DNA of 64,000 nt from Cavia porcellus (GCF_034190915.1 NW_026947503.1:17516532-17580531); one strand, 5' to 3'; positions 21,750 to 32,092 are shown, counted from the stretch's first letter. Notes: generated by a model from the sequence alone, not told the origin. Made by a program: numbers and translations.

Positions 21750-22660
21750 GAGTAGAACCAAATGTGACCTAACAGAACAGAGTCCATCAAATCAAAAGGG
21801 TGGACATAATAGATAACGTAAAAGCATAATACAAGGTGATCAACAATGGTTACCATAATGTCTCCCGCTATCTCTAATAGAATTGCCTATATCATCAGTT
21901 ATAATAAAATTGAACAAAACAGTAAAGAACAAAACCGACAAAACCAAAACATTGGAGACATTATAGGTATTCAAAAGTAGATAATAGTCAATGAGAATGG
22001 GCATTATAATGAATCTCACTATCTTCACAGCTGTTGCTTAAACTTTCGAACCTGGTACTATCAAGCAAAACAGAATAGGGGGACATCAGTCAAAAACAAG
22101 ATGGTGAGAGTAATACAGGGCTTTAAATCAAGATAATGGAAAGTCAAAGTGTGTTACTATAATATATCCTGCTATTTTTTATTTATTTTTCCCTTAATTA
22201 AAAGGATAAAAATAAAAAAAGTAAATAATGAAGTGGAGATTGAGATAAAAGAGGGCATAACAGCAAAACAGCGCAGATCAAAACATAACCATTTAAGCAG
22301 AATAGTGTTTCACCACAAGATAATCCTGACACAAAAGTAGTTACCATATTGTCTCTTTCCTTGAAATCTGTGAGTATAACTTTGTATACTGTAGCATCAA
22401 ATATATCAAAACAATGTAAAACCATTTAAGAGAATGACAGCATTACAGGGTATTTAGAATCAACCAACAGAAAACGAACAATGGTTTCCGTATAATCTCC
22501 TTGTCTTTAAAAGTTTTTGCTTATACTATCATACATAATAAAATCCAATAAGATACAACCTGTTTAGACCAATGGAGACAGAAGAACAAAAGCTTGATCA
22601 GACTTCAAAACAAGATGATACTAAATCAGTATTACCTATTAAGATGTCATTTTCTCCAAA
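21750..22660. repeat. About six degenerate copies of a 150-bp 3' UTR monomer
   Basis: Anchors related to GGTTACCATAAT lie at 21848, 21999, 22152, 22339, 22483 and about 22628. The spacings are 151, 153, 187, 144 and about 145 bp. Between anchors, TCTTTAAAAGT-like, TATCATACATAATAAAATC and CAAAACAAGATAATA-like blocks recur. The 187-bp spacing contains an insertion near 22180-22215. Confidence 0.75.
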
Positions 22661-22759
22661 ATAGCTGTTCCTATCATCCAATCTTCTCTGCCTCATTTTT
22701 GTTGAGCTCTTTTTCTATCATTAGTTGTCAGTTTGTCTTCTTCATTTTGTTTTCTGCTC

Positions 22760-23770
22760 CATTCATTGTGGCTTCTCTGCCACTATTTCTGGATTCTTTG
22801 TATTTTTCTTTTTTAGAATATCCTGTAGTATTCTCTGTAGAGTTGAATTGGTGGTTGCATATTCCCCTAGTTCCTCTTTATGCTGGAAGCACCCTGTTTT
22901 TCCATGAATTTCCAGGGATAGTTGTGCAGGATATATCAATCTTGGCTGGAGATTATCATCTTTCAAAGCTTGAATTATTTCCCCCCATCTCTTTGCTATT
23001 TGATGGTTTGTGCAGAGAAATCTGCTGTAATTCTGATTTGTGTTCCCTTGTAAGTGGCCTGTTTCTTGTCTCTTACAGCTTTTAATATTCTGTTCTTGTA
23101 TTGAATTTCTGGAATTTTAATTACTATATGCCTGGGTGTTGCTCTGTTTGGGTTGTAGGTGGCTGGGGTACTGTATGCTTCATACAACTGAGTATCTTTA
23201 CCTTTTGCTAAATTAGGAAAATTCTCCTGGATTATTTCTGTCAGCAGCTTTTGTAGTTCATTTGTTTGTGTGCTTACTTCTTCTTTTATGTTCTTAATTC
23301 TTAAGTTATGGAGCCTCTTATCATCTTTTAGTCTTTGTATTATTGCTGTTTGTTTCTTTGTTACTTTTAAGTTTTTCATTTCGTTCTCCCATATTACAAA
23401 TCTGCCCTCCAGTTCAGATAGTCTGTCTTTAGTTTCCTTCAAGCTGTTATGCCAGTTTTTGATAGAGTTTTTAGTTTCCTGGTAGTCTCTTTGAACCTGC
23501 TTCACGTATTCTACGCTTTCTCTATTTTCTCCATCAAACAATTCTACCCTCTTTTTCTGATCTTCCATTCCACCATTTTTCTTGGGTGGTGCTTAGCATT
23601 TCTCTAACTATTCTGCTTATTTCTAGCTTCAGGTCATTAATAACTTCATTCCTGAACTGATCTATGAGGCTCTCTAGATGGCCGTTTATGTCTATTGGTG
23701 TGGTATCCGCTGTTGCCTGTTTCTCAGGATTAGGGGCCGAAGGGCCTTTCTTGTTGCTCCCTCTTCCCAT
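22760..23770 (-). pseudogene. L1/HAL1 ORF1 (RNA-binding ORF1p), frameshifted
   Basis: Three consecutive frames reconstruct the domain order of an ORF1p of about 335 residues, the usual length. The start at 23770 reads MGRGSNKKGPSAPNP, as expected for an L1 ORF1. A heptad-rich coiled coil follows (KETKDRLSELEGRFVIWENE). Then comes the RRM (NLRIKNIKEEVSTQ) and IIQENFPNL, and the C-terminal domain with PRHIVIKIPEIQYKNRILKA and YKGTQIRITADFS; the last block carries the conserved arginine known to matter for RNA binding. The terminal block LQPRLIYPAQLSLEI is in a different frame. Breaks lie near 23540-23568 and 22966-22996, so no intact protein is made from this copy. Confidence 0.9.
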
Positions 23771-24517
23771 ATTCTTTGTTTCTTATATATGCAAGCATAT
23801 ATAGGAGGCCCAGCTTCCTTTCGTGTCAGCCACAATCTGGTTGAATTGCACGGGCTAGGTGTTCCTGCCCCACCGCAGCACACCAGGAAGTTGCAGATCA
23901 GGCAGACTATGCGGGGCCTTCCCCTCCAGGTCACCCTCAGGCTCTGGGATCTGGGTTGTGCTAGCCCACTGGGTCTCAGCCAGCAGCATCACATAGGCTA
24001 GGCACTTCTCACCAATCCCGCTTGAGAGGGGGATACGTGGCTGAAGTCGCTGCAGCGCCCTGCTCCCGCAAGTCTGCCCAGTCCCAGAATGTCCTCTGTT
24101 GGAGTCTCCCAAACCGTGGGAAGAGTGTCAGTTTCTCTCACTCACCTCACCGCAAGTCAATGCACAGCTCCCCGCCCATACTGTTTACAACTCCGTTCGC
24201 AGATTCCCATTCTCAGAGCTTCCGCGCATCTCTCTCCCTGCCGAGCCAATGTAGACGCAGCTGCCACGCGGCAGGAAACCCAAATCGTGGCTTCCAATGC
24301 TGCGGGCTCCAGCTTCCATACTGAGGCTTTTCTGTTCCTGTTATAGCACCAGGATTGCACTCCAAGGTGGTTTCTCTCAGCCCAGTTCATTCTTGAGTCA
24401 GCAGGGGATATCTCCACCTGCTCACAACTCCTTACTCCGCACCATTCCTGAATTCCAAGCTGGTTTCAGAGAGCCTCCATAGCTACTGCTATCTGTCTGC
24501 CATGTTCTCCCAGAAGT
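23771..24517 (-). promoter_or_regulatory. GC-rich 5' UTR (probable internal promoter) of the HAL1-like element
   Basis: About 747 bp of GC-rich, CpG-containing sequence, unlike anything nearby, precedes ORF1 and ends exactly at the target duplication. This is the position and character of an L1 5' UTR promoter. Promoter activity is inferred from family knowledge. The open frames seen on both strands here are composition artefacts. Confidence 0.6.
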
Positions 24518-24617
24518 CACTTTCTATGTATTTAACACTGGATGACCATCATAAAACAATACTATAAATTCTGTGTCCTGTATGTAATTGTTCTCCTTGC
24601 AACCCCTGACAATAACA
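24518..24617 (+). mobile_element. Solo LTR, right part, starting with the 14-bp duplication
   Basis: After CACTTTCTATGTAT (24518-24531) the LTR resumes with TTAACACTGGATGACCATCA, collinear with the uninterrupted copy at 45 kb (complement of 45040-45110). It ends in 'CAACCCCTGACAATAACA'. AATCA follows at 24618-24622. Confidence 0.8.
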
Positions 24618-24965
24618 AATCACCACTTCCCTAAAAGTGGAAGGGGAGGCAAAGTTCACAATCAAAAGGTGATATCTCTATGGAAGAACAGTTCTAGAGC
24701 AACAGAAGTGTCTCTGCAAATGGAAAAAAGAATCATGAACCAAGAAGTGGGGCAGCCTCTAAGAGAAACTGAAGGAGACCAGGAAATGTGTTCCATGGGA
24801 GCTCCACGATGGGCTGCAATGTGAGTGATATTATTATTACTATTATTGCATCCTGACACCTGTGTCAAACATCTAATTTTCAATAATGCAAGATAATAAA
24901 ACCATGTTACTTTAAGTCACTAAGTCTGTGGTAGCTTATTTGGGATAAAAACAAGCTTAATGCAT
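24618..24965 (+). mobile_element. Old MLT-like LTR, right part
   Basis: This part continues the outer LTR: joining 20629 to 24623 restores GGCTCAGTATAATCA followed by CCACTTCCCTAAAAG, matching the expected GGCCCAATGTAATCACAAGGGTCCTTATAAG-type block. It then reads 'CCAAGAAGTGGGGCAGCCTC', 'AGGAGACCAGGAAATGTG', 'ATCCTGACACCTGTG' and the terminal 'ACTTTAAGTCACTAAGTCTG' and 'GTGGTAGCTTATTTGG'. Total outer LTR is about 520 bp. Confidence 0.7.
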
Positions 24966-25199
24966 TCTCCTTGTGTAGTAATACAGTCATACTAGTGTGC
25001 CTCAAATTAAGCTGACTCTGTCTGCTGAGGATATCATTTCTTTTCTTTGAGGATCTATTTGCTTCTGAAAACCATTAGTTTTGGACTCAAAAGATAGATT
25101 TTAGACTAAACTATTAGCAAAGATTAGAGTACTTACTACTAGTCTTTCTAAAATGAGGAATAAAGTCGATTAGTAATAATTATTATTTTCTCTTGATGG
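24966..25199. other. Unassigned sequence
   Basis: Nothing recognised. Confidence 0.35.
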
Positions 25200-25560
25200 C
25201 TGTTTTTATTTTATTTTAAAACAAAGAATAAAAATGATACAGAATTTCAAATCAAAATAATAAGAGAATGACACTGGTTAATATACTGCATATATCTTTT
25301 CTTCAAAGTCATTGTTAAGATTATAAAATATAGGCATGAAAAAAAATGAAACAAACAATGAAAAACCTCAGGCTATTTTCAAAAATTAAAAAAACAAGAG
25401 ATAATTAACTTTGTAAGTTAATAATCCAAAATTTTAGGCATCCTTGTGATAATTTATCCAAGATTATACAGTAGCCATGGTAAACTGTGTTTACTCAGTT
25501 AAGAAAGTTTTGGAGATTGTAATAGATAAATTTGTCAAGTATAATACAAGGTTTTGTTTA
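25200..25560 (-). mobile_element. L1 3' UTR end, antisense
   Basis: This tail contains one 3' UTR monomer ('ACTGGTTAATATACTGCATA', 'TTCTTCAAAGTCATTGTTAAG'). It also contains GATTATAAAATATAGGCATG, shared with the L1 tail at 8990-9015 (GATTACAAGATATAGGCATG). It is strongly 5'-truncated; the right boundary is uncertain. Confidence 0.65.
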
Positions 25561-26039
25561 CACAGAAAGCTGTCACTTAGAGTACAGAATGTCCCAAGAT
25601 GAGAATGTGAGCTCCAACCAAAAGGGCTCCAATTATGATTTTTTCCCAAGAATAAGAGTTTTTCATTTCAATAGCTCTGTATGGATGTGTGCAATATGTA
25701 ATCAAAGTTTATGACCAGCCGTGAGGCTTTATGAAGCATGTAAGAATGTGATATCTCTCCTTACTTGAATTCTGGATTTTTGTACAGACAAAATAGCATA
25801 AATGTGAAGGGCTTGACCTTGTTCTTTTGCAACTGTACTGAAAAGGAGCAGTATAGCATGACCAGCTTGCCTCGAAAACAGACTGAACAGACTTTACCAC
25901 ATAGATCTCCATGTGCAAACACAGGCTCCATTTGCCTTCCTATGTTCTGGCTGAAGTATGCAGTAACTGAAGAAAAGCTAGAAACCATTAAAACAACTAA
26001 ACATTTTTAAAATCTATCTATTTTGATTGTATTTGATTT
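25561..26039. other. Unassigned sequence
   Basis: Overlapping frames on both strands (69-81 codons) with no recognised homology. Confidence 0.35.
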
Positions 26040-26130
26040 TTTTTTTTTTGTGTATGTTGCTGGGAAATGAACTCTGGTCCTTACAGATGTTAGGCAAGTG
26101 CTCCACCACTGAGCTCCATCCCAACCCTGA
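26040..26130 (-). mobile_element. ID SINE (tRNA-derived), antisense
   Basis: On the minus strand GGTTGGGATGGAGCTCAGTG, 'GTGGAGCACTTGCCTAACA' and 'GAGTTCATTTCCCAGC' follow the ID A-box to B-box plan and end in an A-run (T-run at 26038-26050). Mutated in the B box, so an older copy. Confidence 0.8.
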
Positions 26131-26289
26131 GATATGTAAGTCTTTTAAGAGATTAGAAAATAGAATGCTATGCTTCAGCAGGGAGATATTTTAACAGATG
26201 CTGTGGGGGAAGAGAGCAATAGAAATTCTGAGTTCTCTGGCAGACCTTGGCCCACTAGGGATTAGTGAGCCTCCTTGTATAAACTAAAA
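26131..26289. other. Unassigned spacer
   Basis: Nothing recognised. Confidence 0.3.
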
Positions 26290-26440
26290 GAAAATCTTTT
26301 TAAATTTACTTTTTATTAGTACATGTTTGTGTTACATGAGCTCTACATTCCTTGTGTGGAGTTCATACATGCACATAACAATCTTCATTCCTTTTTTCAT
26401 CCTCTTTCCCTTCCTTTCCCCTCTCCGTCGTTTAATTCAT
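26290..26440 (-). mobile_element. L1 3' end, antisense, short
   Basis: 'TTTTTATTAGTACATGTTTG', 'CATTCCTTGTGTGGAGTTC' and 'CATACATGCACATAAC' are the complement of the L1 3' UTR type seen in sense at 36.8 and 51.8 kb (ATGTGTACTAATAAA, AAGGAATGTAA). A CT-rich stretch to 26430 mirrors the GA-rich part of that UTR. Confidence 0.65.
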
Positions 26441-28894
26441 TTAGGATCTTTCCAGTTAAAGATGACATTTAAGCAAGTCAGTTATGCTTTTTAGAATGTT
26501 TCTTTTTGAAAAAAAAATAATTTGTTATGCTACCTGCCTGGCTTTTTGCTTCTTCAAACACATACATAAAAATTGTGCAATACATAGCTATATATTTAAT
26601 ATAAATAAATCATAGCCATTACTGGAAGTTCAATAATTTTGAATGATTCTCAATAACACATGACAATTCTTTGGAATATTTAAGCATTGTACAGCTGACA
26701 TTAAGATAGCAATTTCAGGATCATTAATTTTACTCAGAAAGTAAAACTCATAGACACCTTTAAACTAAATTCTTCATAATGACTTTAGGAAGTAGGGTTG
26801 CTATTATCATATAGTAATACAGAATTTTAGCCATGGAATGAAACAAAATGATTCTACAGTAGGTTAGATGTCAATAAAGTATGTGGAATGATTTCATGTG
26901 AAATGAAATTGATGGAATATACATAAATTTGCATATGTGTCATAGTTTTTTTTCCAAGTAACAGATATAGTAACACAAGTAATAGATATAGCTATATCTA
27001 TTCCTTCTTGTATTTTTATCATAGCAAGTGAACTGCATACAAAATGTACTGATTTGTCCAAGTGATTTACAAATATATAACTTTATGTGGTATAATCTCA
27101 TCTTGTTCTCTCCCATTCTTGTTGAGAATGTATGGCTTTTTCCATAAAAGTTGTCTCAAACTTTTAAAAAATTCAATTACTTTGATTTAATTACTCAGTA
27201 TTTTAGGTGGTGACCTTTTTTTTCATTCTTTCTTGCATTGCATCTGAACACAAAAGGAAATGAATAGCATCTGACATAGGTGGATAAGCAGAGGGGCTTT
27301 GGATGAGTATCCAAGTGTCTAGATGATTTCCTCACCCCATTCAAGACCAGCTGTCCTGTGTGAATTCAGCCAGATCTTGTATTTTACCCAAGTTGGCATT
27401 TTTGGTTCATCTTCCACTTAGTTCTGGACTTACGTAGTTTATGCCTAGCCATCTACAAATGACTATTTGCTCCTACTCTTGGTAAACAGTTGACATGAGT
27501 CATAATGCTTCCCTTTCATCTGAGACAGTTGGAAGTATCCCAGGTGACAATCTATGAGGAACATGCCTAATGCTTTCACATGGCTGACCAGGTACAGCCA
27601 GGTTTATCCAGGGCTGTGCTGTGTGGCAGCAGGATCTCCCGGGTTTCCACGACATGCAATCAGTCTTCCAAGCTGTGTCTAGGGGAACAAGAAATTACCT
27701 TCCTGTCTAGGATTACACTCCACTCCCAATGTTTCCTGGGAAATCTATTGTAATTTTTCCTCTGAGATTTAATGTTTTACCTCATTCTTCTCTCAGGATC
27801 CAGTGCCTGACTCTATAATAGCAAGAAGAAATTTCTTCCCGTAGGGTACAAACTGTCCTGATGTTAGGTATGTTTACATCTCCTCACAAGGACTAAAACT
27901 ATGCTCAGAAGTGAAAACTTAATATAAAAAACTGCATTTCTTGCTACTTATATAATCATCCCACACACCCACAGCTGAGGCAGGCTTTCTACTCACTGTT
28001 TTATAAGAAAATGCAAGGATATCTAATGAAGCTTTCACAACTAAACAAGAGTCTTTCTGTTCTGGGATTTCTTTAAAGAAGTGAGGAGCCAAAGTGGGTA
28101 GTGGAAAGTCCATCTGGGACAGTTGGAAGTATTCCAACTATTTGGGAAGTATCCCAAGTATTTTTGTTCCTTTTAAAATATTGGAAACAGAAGAAAAACT
28201 TCTTGGATATTCTTAGAGTCAGACTTGAATGCTTCCACATACAGGAACCCAATGTAGCTATTAGATCATATGTTTCTTTACCTTCATAATCAATAAAAAA
28301 ACCAAATTGTTTTTGAAGTGTTTTTATGAATGATGAATTGATTGATCTGATGTAATCAACCTTGGGCATCCAGGATGCCAGTATCAAAGGTAGTTTTCAT
28401 ATTCCTGGAGCCTGATTTAGATGCAGGGCAAGTTAGCATTTTCCATCACAGATATCTGTGAGGCATACTAGGAAGGTGCTATGTTGTAAGGAAGAAACCT
28501 TAAAGACCTCTGTGGGACGAGTTCACGAGAGGAAAGGATGCAAAAATCAGAGCACTTCCTACCCTAGCTGGCCTATGAGGGGCATGAGTGAGCTTTTGAT
28601 GGCTGTGGAATTGAAGGGGTATAAATGTTCTGAGAAGTTAAAGGAATAGACACAGAGCAGTAGCTACATCAGATAATAAAATGAATTAACTACAATCACC
28701 TTCATGGACACTCAAGGGAAGAATTCATGGGTCGAATTTGAGGTCAAACATTTTTACCATTCCTTAAAGAGTGGGGGGAAAGAATTCCTTACAATTGAAT
28801 GAAACAGCATGAAGGACACAATCTGTAGGGAATAAAACACTTAATGTATCCTTCATGTTCTTGAACTTCTTTGGAACTTATTCCTGTGTCAAAG
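26441..28894. other. Mostly unique; weak MIR trace
   Basis: 26760-26830 has a MIR-like order ('TTCTTCATAATGACTTTAGG', 'AAGTAGGGTTGCTATTATC'). A 24-bp imperfect repeat, CATCTGAGACAGTTGGAAGT at 27517 and CATCTGGGACAGTTGGAAGT at 28111, lies about 595 bp apart. No gene recognised. Confidence 0.4.
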
Positions 28895-29310
28895 CTACTT
28901 TTCTCCTTGCTGAGACAAAATACCCAACACCCAGAGTTAAAGGAGGAGAGGTTTACTTCACTCACAGTGTGGAGAGGCTTCAGTGCATAACTGGCTGGCT
29001 GTGAGGAGTGGTGGTGCTGCAGACAAGCATCACAGAGGAGAAATAGTTCATGGTGGACAGAAGGTAGCAAAGCAAGCAAGGGACACGATAGACCTCTTTG
29101 TGTCCTTATATTTCATCCAGGCTACCACTACCAAACCAGTCAGTGGACTGATTTAGGAATCAGCCACCCTTTACCCTGCTCCATTAATCCTAGCATTACA
29201 CCATGAATCAGTCACATGCTCTAAATTCATCTACCGCTGAGAAAGCCCTACCTATATCTGCATGAAGCTTGGGAGGGGCATCTAAATAAAACGTATAACA
29301 CCCTGCTAGC
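28895..29310 (-). mobile_element. MaLR-type LTR, antisense
   Basis: 'CTTGCTGAGACAAAATACCC', 'TTAAAGGAGGAGAGGTTTAC', 'TCACAGTGTGGAGAGGCTTCAG', 'AGAAATAGTTCATGGTGGAC', 'CCAGTCAGTGGACTGATTTAGG' and 'CTTGGGAGGGGCATCTAAAT' are in the order of a reversed MST-like LTR. It is related to the copies at 31.1-32.1 and 46.5 kb. Confidence 0.7.
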
Positions 29311-30735
29311 ATTGATAACTCTAGAAACTTATGTATATGTATCTTTGTGTGTTTAGTCTGGGCAGAAACTCAAGTTTTCAGTAGATTCTTGAGAGTCTCT
29401 GATTCTAAAATATTAAGGGCCATTAAATTAAAAGAAATTGCATGCTCTCAATTAACTTGTAACTGGATTTGATAAAAATCCTTTCCCTTTTCCAGAAATT
29501 CTACTCAAAAAGAGCAACATGAGTGATCACAGAGTTCATTTCTGTTTTCACAAATCTCTTTCATGATAAAACTCATGCAAAAATATCCATTCAACAGAGA
29601 ACAAATCAAACAACAACAAAAGAGAACAAAGGCTTGCTGGGTCTCTTGTGAGCATTTCACACAGCCCTTTACCACAAATAGAGTATGAATAATATGTTTA
29701 AATAATTAGAATTCATTATAAGGAATCCAGGTTTGGAAATTCATTTGTGAGCCAAGTGGTATGTGGTAAGACATACCATAGCATATGATGAATAACTTAT
29801 TGTAAAGGACAAGTTTCAGTGAAGAATTAATGATTCATCCTCAGGAGGCCCTTATTTACTATTAAAAACCTGAGTGCCTTTTGCTGCTATCAGGCAGATA
29901 GTTACAGGGAAATTGATTCTCCTCACAGAATTTCTCTATGGCCTCCATAAACCATTAAGTGTGCCTGGCCTTGCCTTCCTAGGTTTAGTAGCTGTGCTGT
30001 CATGGTCAGCATCATTCTTGCTGCAGCAATTAGTGGTAATAAGTAGGAGTTGCACAATTGATGGTGTTATATGCCTGGACAGTGTGGAAGCAGCGGTTAT
30101 GAAATGCCTCAGTGAGTGGAGCTCTTGTACTCAAAGCTTCCCTCCCATCAATTTTCCAGGTGGCAGAGCCTAATGAAGCCACAAAGCCAGTGGTGCAGAG
30201 ATAGTAGCAGTTCAGATGCAGAGCTGCTGAGTCTGGGCAAAAGGAGCAGGCTTTGCTTAGTACAACTGCTGTGAATTCACCCAAACTGGTGCTTCTCCTT
30301 AGTGAATATCCAAGAGGTTTTCATGAAAAAGAGCCCAGAGCACTAGCGGTAGAACGGTGGTAGGAAATGTGTGCATATACTTTTTTTACTTCTCTTTCTG
30401 TTATAGAGATTTCCATTTATTTTTGTTTCCTTTTGCTTACAAGCCCATCTGTTTTTGCTTGTTGTCTATGTTTTCTGTTAGAATCTTGAGGATATTGAAA
30501 CATGTGAATCGTTGTTTTAAATGTATGATCTAATAATTCCAATATCCCTGCATATTTGTCTGATTCTAGTCACAACATATGTGGGTATCTCTTCAGAATC
30601 CAATTTTTAAAGTTTATGCCTTGTGTTGTTTTTGTTTTTGCTCTTTTTATTGAAAGTCAGTCAGGTCTTAAGTTAAAGGAGTGCAGTCACTTGGCCATCA
30701 GTGATGTGGTGCTGAAAGTATAGTGGAAGAGAAGT
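29311..30735. other. Unassigned sequence
   Basis: The 29.87-30.29 kb part has more balanced composition and open frames on both strands (99 and 84 codons), but no homology I recognise. Confidence 0.4.
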
Positions 30736-30829
30736 TCTTTCTTCTTCTTCTTCTTCTTCTTCTTCTTCTTCTTCTTCTTCTTCTTCTTCTTCTTCTTCTT
30801 CTTCTTCTTCTTCTTCTTCTTCTTCTTCC
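30736..30829. repeat. (CTT)30 microsatellite (GAA on minus strand)
   Basis: About 90 bp of nearly perfect CTT/TTC. It is the expanded A/G-rich tail of the ID SINE that follows on the minus strand. It gives rise to a meaningless poly-Glu/poly-Lys open frame. GAA-TTC tracts of this length can form triplex DNA (family knowledge). Confidence 0.95.
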
Positions 30830-30893
30830 TCATGCTGAGGATCAAATCCAGGGTCTCCTGCATGCCAGACAAGCCCTCTACCACTGATTATCC
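30830..30893 (-). mobile_element. ID SINE, antisense, 5'-truncated
   Basis: On the minus strand ATCAGTGGTAGAGGGCTTGT, 'CTGGCATGCAGGAGACCCTG' and 'GATTTGATCCTCAGCATG' are the ID A-box remnant, middle part and B box, followed by the GAA tail. Confidence 0.8.
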
Positions 30894-31104
30894 TTCTATG
30901 GTCTTTTAGGAGTCTATGCTCTTGGGCTCTAAATTCCATAAATCCTCAGACACAGAACCTGTAGTAAATCTGCAAAACTGCGCTAGCCACTGTGACTGAG
31001 TCTTCCCTGTCCAGAGGGTTTTTGTCTCTGTCCACAGCAAGCCTCCAGCAATTTGCCAGTGATGGTTAGCTTTGGTTTCTAAAGGTTTCTGCTCTGGTGA
31101 TACC

Positions 31105-32092
31105 TTGGTTTCTTTTCTCATTACTGAGACAGAATACTTGACATCCTGATGGAGATGACCTAGAGTCAGCTACAAATTCATACACTGGCTTTCAGTAGTA
31201 AAAGTCTGAGTCTGTCACAGGCCTTGCCTGATGAGCCAGCAGTTCAGATGAGGAAACAAAACTCCCTATTTTAGTGATCTCAGTGGAGGTGTTTGTGACC
31301 TGGGATGCTGGAACATCTCAAAAGACAGAACAGCATCCCAGATGAGGACTCTCTGACTGGTAAAAAGTTCTACAGAAGTAAATTCTAACTCAAGAGAAAA
31401 ATAACTTGCCCATTAATCAGTGACATAACTTGGTTTTTATTAAACCTTGCTCACATCAGTGCCCTCCCTCCTCTGATCCCAGGAGCTTTTTACACATCCC
31501 CTGAAAAAGCTGTGTGCATTCAATAAAGAGTGAAAAGTTCAGAGATTCTTAGTCTTAGGCTGACAAGAGCTCTGACTCTGGATCCCCTTGCATTCTGAAA
31601 TATTGCCTGTGTCTCTTATCCTTTGCTGTATTCTACCCAGGTGATTGGGGGTCTGATAGTCCCCTGATAGCATCCAAAGTGAAAGATTGGCATGTTTATT
31701 TCAGCTCACAGTTTGTAGCAATTTCAATCCAATCAGCTGACTCTAGGCAGATGGCATTTGGCAGAGGGGCACTTCAGAAGAGAAACAGTTCATGGGAGGC
31801 AAAAGGCAGCAGAAGTAGCAAGGAGTGAGCAACAAGCAAAGCAGAAGCTCTCTTTCTGTCCCTTATAGTTTATCTAGACTATCTGCCTTTAGAACAGGTA
31901 GCACTCACACCCAGGGAAGGTCTTCTCATTATTACTCCCACAACTACGTGAAACCAATCAGTGGGCTAGTTTCCTAATCACACATCCTTGATCTCAGCAT
32001 CACACATTCTAGATCCAGCTGCCACCTAAAAGCCCCAACTTTGAACACATGAGGCTTTGGGGGGACATCTAAGCACAAACCATAACATGTGA
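31105..32092 (-). mobile_element. MaLR-type LTR, antisense, apparently interrupted
   Basis: The LTR opens at 31105 with 'TTTCTTTTCTCATTACTGAGAC' and 'AGAATACTTGACATCCTGATG', loses the pattern, then resumes near 31680 with 'TTATTTCAGCTCACAGTTTG'. It runs through 'AGAGAAACAGTTCATGGGAGG', 'AACCAATCAGTGGGCTAG' and 'GGGGGGACATCTAAGCAC' to 32092. The unmatched 31160-31675 piece may be an insertion that I cannot identify, or the two parts may be separate LTRs. Confidence 0.6.

Larger units (their letters stand above)
21388..24517 (-). mobile_element. HAL1-like (half-L1) element, apparently full length, without ORF2
   Basis: A 3.13-kb antisense retroposon. In its sense direction: a GC-rich 5' UTR (24517-23771), ORF1 (23770-about 22760), a 3' UTR with about six 150-bp monomers (22660-about 21750), a further 3' UTR stretch, and poly(A) (T-run 21389-21399). 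It is flanked by 14-bp target duplications. ORF2 is entirely missing: the 3' UTR follows ORF1 within about 100 bp. HAL1 elements with this plan are known in mammals and must borrow ORF2 activity from L1. The alternative is an L1 with a private internal deletion, which other copies of the family would settle. Confidence 0.85.

Noticed and set aside
21750..22660. CRISPR-like array
   Set aside because: The units are long, degenerate and lie in a mammalian L1-type 3' UTR with no spacer structure.
22594..23085. 163-codon plus-strand frame
   Set aside because: It is antisense to the HAL1-like ORF1 and has the hydrophobic composition expected of a complement of Lys/Glu-rich coding sequence.
23678..24482. 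GC-rich block with many open frames, a possible CpG island and gene start
   Set aside because: It is the 5' UTR of the HAL1-like element and ends exactly at that element's target duplication.
30673..30939. Poly-Glu / poly-Lys open frames of 88 and 65 codons
   Set aside because: They are the translation of the (GAA)n tract attached to an ID SINE.
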